From Shewanella putrefaciens (GTDB taxonomy: Bacteria; Pseudomonadota; Gammaproteobacteria; Enterobacterales; Shewanellaceae): 64,000 nucleotides of DNA. Of the stretch, positions 42,909 to 52,269 are shown in pieces. A program made the translations under genes and the position numbers. The first letter of the stretch is position 1, and every line of letters starts with the position of its first letter. The stretch covers positions 2,418,001 to 2,482,000 of the forward strand of contig NZ_CP066370.1 in assembly GCF_016406325.1 (NCBI RefSeq). Reading direction: 5' to 3'. The notes beneath the pieces are model-generated. The model ran no database searches. It saw nothing but the letters and a program-made list of their open reading frames with translations, and was not told the DNA's origin.

Positions 42909-43236
42909 AGTTTAATTTGCGCCAAAAATCTCAAGAAGGTGGAAATTGGCACCATATATAGAGGGTTGTACTCTTAGTTTCAAGTTAATCCCTCTTTTAT
43001 ATGTACCAGCGAGTCACTTTTTAATCAAAGTTGAAAAAATGTAAAAATATAATATGCGTAATTAAAAACTAATATTTCATTATTTGCCAGCAAGCAAGAA
43101 ATAGTTATGCATTTATCGTCAAAAAGTCGCTTTGAGCACAAAACCGTCCGCTTGTGTGCTCGAAAAGCTTCAGTATACTGGGTTCCCTCAGGGACCAGAT
43201 GAACAAATAATAACTTCCCTATCACAAGGATAAGCA
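42909..43236. other. 328-base intergenic region topA/astB
   Basis: Divergent promoter region. The part at about 43020-43090 is very AT-rich. The astB promoter and inverted repeat lie at 43134-43179. A small hairpin (GGT-CCC / GGGACC with a bulge) at 43181-43196 would be in the astB leader. I looked for an ArgR box and saw no convincing one, and there is no ORF. Confidence 0.65.
43134..43179 (+). promoter_or_regulatory. astB promoter with overlapping inverted repeat
   Basis: A -35 TTGTGT (43152-43157), 16-base spacer and -10 TATACT (43174-43179). Inverted repeat arms GAGCACA (43134-43140) and TGTGCTC (43155-43161) overlap the -35, as a repressor operator might. Confidence 0.5.
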
Positions 43237-44571
43237 ATGAAGCACTTTGAAGCGAATTTTGATGGACTCGTTGGACCAACACACAATTACGCAGGGTTAT
43301 CATTTGGCAATGTCGCCTCACTCAGCAACGCTGCTTTAGTTTCTAACCCCAAAGCTGCAGCTAAACAAGGACTTCAAAAAGCCAAAGCACTGGCCGATAT
43401 GGGCATAGTTCAAGGCATGTTAGCCCCTCAAGAGCGCCCAGACCTTTACACATTGCGCCGAATTGGATTTTCTGGCTCTGATGCTAATGTATTAAAACAA
43501 GCAGCAAAAGAAGCACCAATATTGCTTAATGCCTGTTGCAGCGCCTCCAGCATGTGGACGGCGAATGCGGCAACGGTTTCACCCAGTGCAGATACACGTG
43601 ACGGCAAACTGCATTTCACCCCAGCAAATTTAGTCGATAAACTGCATCGCAGTATAGAGCCTTTGACAACGGGGCGCATATTAACAGCAACTTTCAGTGA
43701 TCCCCACTATTTTCATCACCATAGTCACTTACCTGAGCATAATAGCTTCGGAGATGAGGGCGCCGCAAACCACACTCGCCTCTGCAAAGAGTATGGTCAT
43801 GCAGGTGTTGAACTGTTTGTTTATGGACAAGAAGCCACTAATCCCAACGCGCCTAAACCGCAAAAATATCCAGCTAGACAGACTTTAGAAGCATCGATGG
43901 CTGTGGCTCGTTTACATCAGCTTGAAGACGATAATTGTGTCTTCATTCAACAAAATCCTGATGTGATTGATCAAGGCGTATTCCATAACGATGTTATCGC
44001 TGTCGGTAACCAAAATGTGTTGTTCTACCACGAGCAAGCATTTTTAAATACCCAACAGAAAATTGATGAAATTAAACGCAAGCTCGACACTGAACTGTAT
44101 TTTATTGAAGTGCCAACAGCAAAAGTGACAATTCAAGATGCGGTGAAAAGTTATTTATTCAATACGCAAATTATCACTCTTGCCTCAGGCGAAATGGCCA
44201 TTATTGCCCCAACAGATTGCCAAGAAAACCCTGCGGTACTTGCTTATTTAAATGAATTACTGACACTAAACACGCCGATTAAACAAGTGCTTTATTTCGA
44301 TGTAAAACAAAGCATGCAAAATGGAGGGGGACCAGCATGCCTTCGTTTACGGGTTGCGATGAATGAAAAAGAAATAACGGCAGTCAATCAACATACTCTG
44401 CTCAATGATGCCTTATTCAACCGCTTAAACACTTGGATAGAAAAACATTATAGAGACAGATTAACGACCCAAGATTTAGCTGACCCACAGTTAATTATTG
44501 AATCACGCACGGCACTAGATGAACTTTCTCAGATCATGAAACTTGGCAGCGTCTACCAATTCCAGAAATAG
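43237..44571 (+). CDS. astB: N-succinylarginine dihydrolase
   Basis: A 444-residue amidinotransferase-fold enzyme of arginine succinyltransferase catabolism: succinylarginine to succinylornithine, CO2 and 2 NH3. It starts [19 protein letters not shown], typical of AstB, and has the catalytic region [20 protein letters not shown] and the C-terminal nucleophile Cys in [12 protein letters not shown]. In many bacteria astB is in astCADBE; here it stands alone, as in other Shewanella, so the remaining ast genes must lie elsewhere. A terminator follows. Confidence 0.97.
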   Translation: MKHFEANFDGLVGPTHNYAGLSFGNVASLSNAALVSNPKAAAKQGLQKAKALADMGIVQGMLAPQERPDLYTLRRIGFSGSDANVLKQAAKEAPILLNACCSASSMWTANAATVSPSADTRDGKLHFTPANLVDKLHRSIEPLTTGRILTATFSDPHYFHHHSHLPEHNSFGDEGAANHTRLCKEYGHAGVELFVYGQEATNPNAPKPQKYPARQTLEASMAVARLHQLEDDNCVFIQQNPDVIDQGVFHNDVIAVGNQNVLFYHEQAFLNTQQKIDEIKRKLDTELYFIEVPTAKVTIQDAVKSYLFNTQIITLASGEMAIIAPTDCQENPAVLAYLNELLTLNTPIKQVLYFDVKQSMQNGGGPACLRLRVAMNEKEITAVNQHTLLNDALFNRLNTWIEKHYRDRLTTQDLADPQLIIESRTALDELSQIMKLGSVYQFQK

Positions 44572-44592
44572 CGTTGTGCTTTAAAACAATCC

Positions 44593-44619
44593 AAACAAGG
44601 TGCCAATAGCACCTTGTTT
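44593..44619. terminator. Terminator between astB and the Ig-like lipoprotein
   Basis: An 11-bp stem (44593-44603 and 44609-44619) with a 5-nt loop and T-run, between convergent genes. Confidence 0.88.
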
Positions 44620-44632
44620 TTAGCGCATCGAG

Positions 44633-47188
44633 CTATCTCACAAGAATAGGAATATTTAATACCTCCGTTGTTGTTCCAGCAATATCCCCTCCCTGCGCAT
44701 CTTTTACACCCGGAGTGGTAACTGTGACGATTAGATTTCCTGAATCAGCTTGATCGCCACCTTTTAAGCTAACCACAAACTGACGGCCACCGTTATAATT
44801 TGTACTCGGCCATGTGTAACTCGTTGAACTTGTCACCGTCGCGCCCGTTGCTTTAAAGTTCACCACAGTTCCAGCAGGCATTTGTTGATTATTGATATCA
44901 GCAATAGTAAACATCACGGAGGCAGTGCCTTTAATCGCAATATCAATCTGCCCATTATTGGGAATAGCATCGGCAATTAAGGTATTTTCAGCACGAGTGG
45001 CAATCGCATCACTTCCTGACATCACTAATACAAGTGAGCGGCGTACGGAGATGGATGCTTGCGGACTGCATTTGACTGATGCCGCAGCGGAATTGTCACA
45101 TAACACACCACTGTACTCTCCGTCGGCTAAATCAAAGACACCTTGTCCTGTCGGGTTAACTGGGTCAATAAAATCGGTAAAAGTCTCACGATCACCAGAA
45201 GTATCCGTTGAACCATTCTTTGGATATTTAGGTGTATAAATACCATCTTCATTATGATCAACAAATGCCTCAGTAAGATCATAACAATCCCCACTATTAT
45301 CACGACCACAATTCGTAGGAGTTCCCACAAATAAACTAAACTCACTATCAGTATCGAGAATGTTGTTACTGTTTAAATCAGGAAATGACTCCTCACCAAT
45401 AGCAGTGGCAGTAATAGTCACCCTACCGCCATAGGGCTGACCAAAATAATTTCCCAGATATGTTTTACTGGCAAAATTGGTCTCGGCTCTAAGCATTGCA
45501 TTAGGATCTTGGTTCTGATTGCCATTTGCATCAAAAAGTGGTCCATTACCATCAACCCCCACAGGACGAGGTTGCTGGCTTGTCCATACCACGGAACAAA
45601 CCCCTTTTTGTGTTTGGCAAGAACTCTCTATCGAACCACCCTCAGCAGTAAATACTACAGCGGTTCCATCAGGTACAGGGTTATTAAAGGCATCGGCTAG
45701 ACGGGCTGTAATAGTGACCTTAGCGCCGTCATAATTCCAACCTTCAACATTAAAAACGGAAGCTGAGAGTGAAAAACTGTCTTGATCTGGTTTACCTGTC
45801 GAAACAACAAGTACATTGGATTGACTGGAAATTAATGGGTTAGTCCCATCAATACTTGCCGTAACCCTTACCGTTGTGGCAACGGTGCCGGAATTAACCA
45901 CTGTTTGTACATACCCTTGATTGTTTGATGTTGCGGTGTCGGGGGTTAACGTCAATCCAGCTGAATTATTATTCAATTTAAAACTGACCGCTTTATTTGC
46001 GACTGGATTATTGTTGGTATCTAACACCCTAAAACGTAAAGTAGAAGACTCATTGATTCCAGTCCCTTTAATACCAATATGTTCGGGCGTGGCATCAACA
46101 AAAACGACACTCCCTGCACTTGCTGACAACACTGTAATGCTACCCGTCGCTGACAAATTTTTGCCACCCACATCCGCGGTCACCGTAATATTGTCAATAC
46201 CCACACATCCTTTGGCAAGATATGTACTTGTAGCCTGCCCACCCACCGCGGTCACGGGGCTACTAATTATTGCTTCAGGGCTGGCTTTATTTGAACAGGT
46301 TGAAGCAAAACGAACATCCACTGGCTCAGTAAACGCTTTCCCCTGATCATCTTGTAATAAGATTGAAATAGTTGCAGTCCCTCCTGCTGATAAGGTTAAT
46401 GCACTCACATCAGCCTTACCCGAAACAAAAGGCGAGCCACTTCCCATTAACACATTGGTAGCACCCACAACAAAAACTTGCTCCCCTACCTCACCCGTAC
46501 TTAATGACGCAGTTGCAGTCCCCGCACCCGGTGTACTACCTGCATATAAATTAACGCTCGCTTTACCATTGAGATCAGTAATGGCCGTCTTGACGGGCAA
46601 ATCACCAATTGTGGAATCAAAAGTCACTATCACGGTTTTAGTGAGTCCGGTCACCGTTGCCGACAATATGCCAGGCGTTGTCGATGTAATGCTATTAATT
46701 GAATTTCCTGCAGCGTCGGTTAGCTTTAATGTCACTTGAGGGCCACCTCCAGCATTACCGCCGTCTCCTTTCATCATAAAAGGGATCGTTCCAGACTCAC
46801 CTGATGACACTTTTGCAGTAATAACACCGCCTCCTGCTTTTTGCGCTGTGAGCAATTTAAGAGATGCAACCCCATTTGCATCAGTCACAACCGCACCGTT
46901 AGATGCCGTATCCTCTAGCGTTTGAAAAACACCCAATGCACTATCATCAAGGGTGAACGTGACCAGTTTATTAGCAAGAACGCCTAACTTAGAATCAACA
47001 ACTTTCGCACTCACTGTCGCAGGTGTAGCAGCTGAAATATTAGTATTTGAAATAGTAAGACTGACGGTAATGACGCCTGGTGTTGGGGTTGAGCCACCAC
47101 CATCATCGGAAATACTGCCCCCACCACCACAGGCAACGAAGAAAAGTGAACATAATCCTACAAGAAAAACCTTATACACTGACTTCAT
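44633..47188 (-). CDS. Large lipoprotein with bacterial Ig-like (Big_1/invasin-type) repeats
   Basis: An 851-residue predicted surface or periplasmic lipoprotein. The signal peptide ends at a lipobox, FFVAC, with lipidated Cys20, followed by a Gly/Ser/Asp/Pro linker. From about residue 38 there are at least five repeated Ig-like modules with the Big_1 pattern (DxxGNPV, GxAxVxLxA, GxxTVTA-like). Residues about 630-700 are rich in Asp and Asn with SDNDG-like loops (LNSNNILDTDSEF, DHNEDGIYTPKYP) that look able to bind Ca2+. A last Ig-like module ends near 851. The role may be adhesion or surface structure; this is inference. Monocistronic with GGGAGCC ribosome site. Confidence 0.87.
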   Translation of the reverse strand: MKSVYKVFLVGLCSLFFVACGGGGSISDDGGGSTPTPGVITVSLTISNTNISAATPATVSAKVVDSKLGVLANKLVTFTLDDSALGVFQTLEDTASNGAVVTDANGVASLKLLTAQKAGGGVITAKVSSGESGTIPFMMKGDGGNAGGGPQVTLKLTDAAGNSINSITSTTPGILSATVTGLTKTVIVTFDSTIGDLPVKTAITDLNGKASVNLYAGSTPGAGTATASLSTGEVGEQVFVVGATNVLMGSGSPFVSGKADVSALTLSAGGTATISILLQDDQGKAFTEPVDVRFASTCSNKASPEAIISSPVTAVGGQATSTYLAKGCVGIDNITVTADVGGKNLSATGSITVLSASAGSVVFVDATPEHIGIKGTGINESSTLRFRVLDTNNNPVANKAVSFKLNNNSAGLTLTPDTATSNNQGYVQTVVNSGTVATTVRVTASIDGTNPLISSQSNVLVVSTGKPDQDSFSLSASVFNVEGWNYDGAKVTITARLADAFNNPVPDGTAVVFTAEGGSIESSCQTQKGVCSVVWTSQQPRPVGVDGNGPLFDANGNQNQDPNAMLRAETNFASKTYLGNYFGQPYGGRVTITATAIGEESFPDLNSNNILDTDSEFSLFVGTPTNCGRDNSGDCYDLTEAFVDHNEDGIYTPKYPKNGSTDTSGDRETFTDFIDPVNPTGQGVFDLADGEYSGVLCDNSAAASVKCSPQASISVRRSLVLVMSGSDAIATRAENTLIADAIPNNGQIDIAIKGTASVMFTIADINNQQMPAGTVVNFKATGATVTSSTSYTWPSTNYNGGRQFVVSLKGGDQADSGNLIVTVTTPGVKDAQGGDIAGTTTEVLNIPILVR

Positions 47189-47404
47189 TGTCAGGCTCCC
47201 TGTTGCTTAGATGATAATACTAACTAGATGCCTATAATCTATAGAGTAAAAACACACAAATTTCACCAAAATTATACATTTTTACATCTATTTATTTTTA
47301 TAAAAAACATATTTAACATTTGGCATCATTTCATCTTCTGCATTTTCTTGTTAGGCTTGTGAACGCCAAAAAATAGAAAGTACAAAAAACATACAGGAAC
47401 CCCC

Positions 47405-48730
47405 ATGGCAACCTCGCTTAAAAGTAAACTCGGTCTCACAAGCAAAATTCTGTTAGGTATGGCAAGTGGTATTCTCTTTGGACTTTTGCTTCGTAGCGCT
47501 TTCCCTGAAAGTGTGTTTGTGAAAGATTATATAACCGAAGGTTTTTTGCATGTTATCGGCACTATTTTTATCTCTAGTTTAAAAATGTTAGTGGTACCTT
47601 TAGTGTTTATCTCTCTCGTTTGTGGGACATGCTCACTCAGTGAACCATCAAAACTCGGCCGTTTAGGTGGCAAAACATTAGCCTTTTACTTATTTACAAC
47701 TGCAATTGCTTTAACTATCGCAATTATCAGTGCAGTGATTGTTCATCCAGGTAACGCATCGTTAGCTACAGAAAAAATGCACTATGTTGCTAAGGATGCA
47801 CCTGGATTAGCTGATGTATTAATTAGCATAGTGCCAACCAATCCGATGCAAGCAATGAGTGAAGGGAATATGCTGCAAATTATTATATTTGCAGTGATTT
47901 TCGGATTTGCTATTGCGCATATTGGTGAGCGAGGTAAGCGAGTTGCCGTATTATTTGAAGATTTAAATGAAGTGATAATGCGCGTCGTTACCTTAATTAT
48001 GCAGTTAGCACCTTACGGTGTATTTGCGCTGATGGGAAAACTCGCATTAACCTTAGGTCTTGAGACTTTTGGAAGTGTAGTAAAATACTTCTTTGTAGTA
48101 CTCGTTGTATTATTAGTCCATGCCTTTGTTGTCTACCCAATGTTACTCAAGCTTCTCTCGGGGCTAAACCCGCTTATCTTTATTCGCAAAATGCGCGATG
48201 TGCAGCTTTTTGCATTTTCAACGGCAAGTTCAAATGCAACCCTACCGATTACAATTGAAGCTTCTGAACACAGATTAGGTGTCGATAATAAAATAGCCTC
48301 TTTCACTCTCCCCCTTGGTGCAACCATCAATATGGATGGCACCGCAATTATGCAAGGTGTCGCCACGGTATTTATCGCCCAAGTGTTTGGAATTGAATTA
48401 ACACTGACCGATTATGCCGCCGTTGTAGTCACAGCAACTCTGGCATCTATCGGCACGGCAGGAGTACCTGGTGTCGGTCTTATTATGCTGGCCATGGCTC
48501 TCAATCAAGTGGGTTTACCTGTAGAAGGTATCGCATTGATCATTGGTGTTGACCGCTTACTCGATATGGTGCGTACCGCCGTTAACGTTACCGGTGATTG
48601 TGTCGCCACTGTTGTGATAGCTAAATCTGAAGGCGAATTTAATGAAACTGTGTTTAATAACACTCAAGCAGGGAAAGTTGCACGAAGCTTTGATGAACAA
48701 GTACACCTACTGGATAATTCAAAAATCTAG
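47405..48730 (+). CDS. Dicarboxylate/amino acid:cation symporter (DAACS family)
   Basis: A 441-residue inner-membrane symporter of the GltP/DctA/EAAT family. Eight hydrophobic segments and two re-entrant loops are suggested. The serine-rich HP1 loop reads TASSNATLP and the NMDGTA motif of TM7 is present, followed by the HP2 region GTAGVPGVG. It uses Na+ or H+ to import C4-dicarboxylates, Glu or similar; a family arginine near the C-terminus (GVDRLLDMVRTAVNVTGD) is in the position that favours acidic substrates. Exact substrate unknown. Followed by a terminator. Confidence 0.92.
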   Translation: MATSLKSKLGLTSKILLGMASGILFGLLLRSAFPESVFVKDYITEGFLHVIGTIFISSLKMLVVPLVFISLVCGTCSLSEPSKLGRLGGKTLAFYLFTTAIALTIAIISAVIVHPGNASLATEKMHYVAKDAPGLADVLISIVPTNPMQAMSEGNMLQIIIFAVIFGFAIAHIGERGKRVAVLFEDLNEVIMRVVTLIMQLAPYGVFALMGKLALTLGLETFGSVVKYFFVVLVVLLVHAFVVYPMLLKLLSGLNPLIFIRKMRDVQLFAFSTASSNATLPITIEASEHRLGVDNKIASFTLPLGATINMDGTAIMQGVATVFIAQVFGIELTLTDYAAVVVTATLASIGTAGVPGVGLIMLAMALNQVGLPVEGIALIIGVDRLLDMVRTAVNVTGDCVATVVIAKSEGEFNETVFNNTQAGKVARSFDEQVHLLDNSKI

Positions 48731-48756
48731 CTCCTGTTTAGCATATGACTCCTAAT

Positions 48757-48784
48757 AAAAACGCCACATCACTGTGGCGTTTTT
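48757..48784 (+). terminator. Terminator of the DAACS symporter
   Basis: A 12-bp stem, TCAC loop and A5/T5 ends, 27 bases after the stop. Confidence 0.93.
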
Positions 48785-48897
48785 ATTTATGTGCCAGTCA
48801 TGCATGATATCCATAAGTGTGAACATACGGGTAGAATGAAACTTCATTTCTCGCTACATTAGTTAAATTTTTAATTTCAGCATAATGGAGAAACAAC

Positions 48898-49257
48898 ATG
48901 TGGTGGAGAAGCATTTGGATAATTGTCGCTTATTGGTTACTGAGTGCCCATTTCCTACGATATGACCAGCTATATTTAGCAGGTGCATTTGCGCTAGCAC
49001 CACTTGGCATATATCTTAAACACAGCCTCATCATACGGTTATTACAAGTCATTCTATTTGTCAGTATTTTTTCAGTTTGGGGTGTTACCGCTATTGATGC
49101 AATACAAATACGAATGGCTCACGGTACACCTTGGATAAGATTAGCGGTAATTATGGGGGCTGTAATGCTGTTTACCTTTGGTGCAATTTTCTGCTTTAAC
49201 GGTATATTGCGATTAAGGAGACAAAAATCCTATTGGGGCACTTCCTCTATTCATTAA
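48898..49257 (+). CDS. Small hypothetical membrane protein
   Basis: A 119-residue protein I do not recognise. Four hydrophobic segments are seen, at about residues 5-17, 27-40, 44-63 and 78-103. The C-terminus is basic (LRLRRQKSYW) and probably cytoplasmic. A good GGAGAAACAAC ribosome site precedes ATG 48898. It lies upstream of phoPQ on the same strand, separated by 170 bases containing an inverted repeat, so a link to PhoPQ is possible but unproved. Confidence 0.75.
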   Translation: MWWRSIWIIVAYWLLSAHFLRYDQLYLAGAFALAPLGIYLKHSLIIRLLQVILFVSIFSVWGVTAIDAIQIRMAHGTPWIRLAVIMGAVMLFTFGAIFCFNGILRLRRQKSYWGTSSIH

Positions 49258-49316
49258 CATTGCGCACTCAAATCTCTTTTTAATACATTCTATTTAGTGT
49301 TTATTTTAATCAATGA

Positions 49317-49340
49317 TTAACCTCGGTCAGCCTAGGTTAA
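49317..49340 (+). promoter_or_regulatory. Inverted repeat upstream of phoP
   Basis: TTAACCT (49317-49323) and AGGTTAA (49334-49340) form 7-bp arms. The right arm reads GGTTAA followed five bases later by a weak similar element, which loosely resembles a PhoP box (GGTTTA-N5-TGTTTA). A candidate autoregulatory site only. Confidence 0.35.
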
Positions 49341-49427
49341 GTTCATCTTAGATAGGATAAGACACTATTTGGCTCCAGTGGGTATTTTGCGTAAACTGAG
49401 CCTAATTGGCGTTGAGGCATAAATGTT

Positions 49428-50102
49428 ATGAGAATTTTGGTTGTTGAAGATGATGTTATTTTATCCCACCACCTAAAAGTACAACTAAGCGATTTAGGCA
49501 ATCAGGTACAAGTTGCCCTCACGGCTAAAGAAGGGTTTTATCAAGCCACGAATTACCCCATCGATGTTGCGATTGTCGACTTGGGCTTACCAGACCAAGA
49601 TGGGATCAGCCTTATTCAGCAACTGCGTGACGCAGAACTCAAAGCCCCTATTCTGATCTTAACCGCACGAGTAAACTGGCAAGATAAAGTGGAAGGTCTC
49701 AATGCTGGTGCTGACGACTATTTAGTCAAACCTTTTCAAAAAGAAGAACTTGTTGCTAGGCTAGATGCTTTAGTACGCCGCAGTGCTGGATTCGTTAAAC
49801 CGGTTATCACAAGTGGGGAGTTAAAACTTGATCTCGCCGCAAAACAAGTCACGCTTGCCAATGAAGTGATGGAAGTCACCGCTTTTGAATATTTAATTCT
49901 CGAATATTTAATGCGTCATTGCCATGAAGTTGTCGCTAAGCAACGTTTACTCGATGTGATTTATGGCGATAAAGAAGGAGACCCCAATACAATTGAAGTG
50001 ATGGTGAGTCGTCTACGTAAAAAACTTACCCGAGATGGTATAGATAATCCTATAGTAACAATTCGTGGCCAAGGATATAAATTTAACCTGCCATGCAACT
50101 AA
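49428..50102 (+). CDS. phoP: OmpR-family response regulator PhoP
   Basis: A 224-residue response regulator. The receiver has VVEDDVILSHHLKVQL and the phospho-acceptor Asp51 in AIVDLGLPDQDG; the C-terminal winged helix ends in TIRGQGYKFNLP. Identity with E. coli PhoP runs throughout, including ILTAR and WQDKVEGLNAGADDY. In enterics PhoPQ responds to low Mg2+, acid and cationic peptides. It overlaps phoQ by 10 bases, so translation is coupled. Confidence 0.94.
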   Translation: MRILVVEDDVILSHHLKVQLSDLGNQVQVALTAKEGFYQATNYPIDVAIVDLGLPDQDGISLIQQLRDAELKAPILILTARVNWQDKVEGLNAGADDYLVKPFQKEELVARLDALVRRSAGFVKPVITSGELKLDLAAKQVTLANEVMEVTAFEYLILEYLMRHCHEVVAKQRLLDVIYGDKEGDPNTIEVMVSRLRKKLTRDGIDNPIVTIRGQGYKFNLPCN

Positions 50103-51442
50103 AATTTACCTTTAAGAAACGTCTGCTCACGCGGATGTTTCTCACCTCACTATCAATAATCACTTTAGTGGGTTTTGGCTTAGCGTGGATGGTGAATATT
50201 CTGCACGCGCAAAATAGTTACAACGAAGAAACTGCCCAACTCATTGCCGAAATACCTCAAGTCGCCGCAGAGTTAAGGGAACATGATCTCATTCCTGATA
50301 CCAGCGCATGGCTCGAAGAAAATAACAAACAAGAACGCTATGTTATCGCTAGTTGTGATGACAAGTTCAAACAGGTATGGACATCATCACTCGCAGTCGA
50401 TCGTGGTTTATTTGATACCTGCGAACGTTTTAATGAAATCCGTAACGATTCACCGCCCTATTATCTAACCATGGCGGATGAAAGAGGCTACTTTGTCTAT
50501 TTACTCGCAGTAGAAATTGCAGGCGTACACTATAACCTGCTGGTGATGAAAGATGCCGAGAAACTTGAACAAGAATACAGTAAATTCAGTAAGCGGACTT
50601 ACATGCGCTTAGCCATGGTATTGGCCTTAGCCTTAATTTTACTCGTCAGTGCTGCCTATTGGGGAATGCGCCCTCTGGTACTGATGCAAAATGAGTTGCA
50701 ATCGATCAATGAAGGTAAAACTAAGTCCCTATCAGAGGGTTACCCTGTTGAGTTAGAAGGGGTAACTCAAGCACTGAACCAAATGTTACAACAATCAAGT
50801 GCCCAGCAACAACGCTATCAAAATGCGATGAACGATTTAGCTCACAGCCTTAAAACTCGTCTAGCCGCTGTCCATGCCATCACTGACGATACGAGTCTAA
50901 GCAAGCAATCTGCTAATGAAAAGATTATGGAGCAAATAAGCCAGATGGATCAACTGGTTAAATATCAGCTCAAGCGCGCGATGCTCGGCCGTCAAGGACT
51001 AAAACAAGAGCATACCGCTATAGCACCACTGGTTGATCAGCTTTCGCAGATGCTATTTAAAATTTACCGCGATAAACAAGTTAACTTTACCGCCAAGATA
51101 GCACCTAACTTACAGTTTCCAGGTAATAAAGGTGATCTAATGGAACTGTGTGGAAACTTAATGGAAAATGCTTTTCGACTATGTATTAGCCAAGTACAGC
51201 TCAGTGCTCATTTTAATGCACTGGGTGAATTTGAATTAATCGTCGAAGATGATGGACCAGGTGTAGAGGAAACACTGCGGCAAAAGATAATCCAACGCGG
51301 TGTACGTGCCGATACACAATCGCCAGGTCAAGGTATTGGTTTAGCCGTATGCGATGAAATTGTTCACAGTTATGGTGGGACACTCGATATTGAAGAAAGT
51401 CATTTGGAAGGGGCTCTTTTTAGGATCCGCATCCCAGTCTAA
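50093..51442 (+). CDS. phoQ: Sensor histidine kinase PhoQ
   Basis: A 449-residue membrane kinase. TM1 is about residues 13-33, a periplasmic PAS-like sensor about 34-165, and TM2 about 173-190, followed by HAMP. The H-box reads NDLAHSLKTRLAAVHA with His251. The Pro usually five residues after the His (KTPL) is Arg256 here. The N-box is GNLMENAF, and the G-boxes EDDGPGVEE and GQGIGLAV are complete, so ATP binding looks intact. It starts inside phoP. The Arg change may affect kinase/phosphatase balance. Confidence 0.92.
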   Translation: MQLKFTFKKRLLTRMFLTSLSIITLVGFGLAWMVNILHAQNSYNEETAQLIAEIPQVAAELREHDLIPDTSAWLEENNKQERYVIASCDDKFKQVWTSSLAVDRGLFDTCERFNEIRNDSPPYYLTMADERGYFVYLLAVEIAGVHYNLLVMKDAEKLEQEYSKFSKRTYMRLAMVLALALILLVSAAYWGMRPLVLMQNELQSINEGKTKSLSEGYPVELEGVTQALNQMLQQSSAQQQRYQNAMNDLAHSLKTRLAAVHAITDDTSLSKQSANEKIMEQISQMDQLVKYQLKRAMLGRQGLKQEHTAIAPLVDQLSQMLFKIYRDKQVNFTAKIAPNLQFPGNKGDLMELCGNLMENAFRLCISQVQLSAHFNALGEFELIVEDDGPGVEETLRQKIIQRGVRADTQSPGQGIGLAVCDEIVHSYGGTLDIEESHLEGALFRIRIPV

Positions 51443-51458
51443 TCTCTACATACCATGA

Positions 51459-52154
51459 TTAAGCGTATACCGCATATAATTGCTCAGCACGGTTAAACAT
51501 GACCCAAGATGTTGCAATATATTTATCATTACTGATTGGCATATTGCCACGGTGGGAATGGGTAAACCCTGCTGGCGCTATAACCATAGTGCCTTTTTTA
51601 GGACTAATTTTACGTCGTTGGTAGTAAAACTCCGTTTCTCCCCCCTCCTCAACATCATTAAGATAAAACATATAAAACACAACACGGTGTAAGGCCTCAT
51701 TATGGCCACTTTGTGGAAACTGTTCTGAATGCCAGTGGGGATAACCACCTTTATTACGCTGATATTTTTGAATATTGATACTACCACTGCGATACAAATA
51801 TTTAACTAGCCCATCAACCTTAGGCAATCCCAACTGAGCAAAATTTGAGGGGGTTAAGGTCGTAGGCTTTCCCTCAGCATCACTTACTGATACCGCCACC
51901 GCCCCCATTAATGCCATAGAATACTGAGTAAAATAATCGACAACTCCTTTTAAGGTATAACTTAAAAGCTCATTTTTTAAGGGCTGCATATCGTCAAAAT
52001 TATCTAAGGTTAAATCTCGGCTGATCTTCTTTTCTGGGTCAACACCATTTCCTGTTTGTCCATCGACAACACCAGTATGTTGATCAAATGCTAAAATCAG
52101 ACGGTCACACAGGTCATCTGGTAACGCATTAGGGTATACTTCAATAAAGTCCAT
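51459..52154 (-). CDS. 2OG-Fe(II) oxygenase, prolyl-4-hydroxylase-like
   Basis: A 231-residue soluble protein of the P4Hc/2OG-Fe(II) superfamily. The first metal-ligand region is GYPHWHSEQFPQ; the next conserved block is VEEGGETEFYYQ, and the distal His and 2OG-binding Arg lie in FTHSHRGN. The substrate is unknown; relatives hydroxylate proteins or small molecules. It is convergent with phoQ, with only 16 bases between the stops and no clear terminator. Confidence 0.83.
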   Translation of the reverse strand: MDFIEVYPNALPDDLCDRLILAFDQHTGVVDGQTGNGVDPEKKISRDLTLDNFDDMQPLKNELLSYTLKGVVDYFTQYSMALMGAVAVSVSDAEGKPTTLTPSNFAQLGLPKVDGLVKYLYRSGSINIQKYQRNKGGYPHWHSEQFPQSGHNEALHRVVFYMFYLNDVEEGGETEFYYQRRKISPKKGTMVIAPAGFTHSHRGNMPISNDKYIATSWVMFNRAEQLYAVYA

Positions 52155-52269
52155 ACATCCTCAATGGTGTAATTGTTTCTATACTTGCTATGCTGACATG
52201 CTAGTTAAGTAATTGTAAAGCAGCATTATTGATATCAAATAACACCATTGACTTCGCGATAACAAAAAT

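Noticed and set aside
42909..43236. ArgR box upstream of astB
   Set aside because: AT-rich tracts with partial half-sites were seen, but none matches the paired TGAAT/ATTCA pattern well enough.
45921..46346. 141-codon frame opposite the Ig-like lipoprotein
   Set aside because: Val/Pro/Leu-rich translation that mirrors the repeated Ig modules on the other strand.
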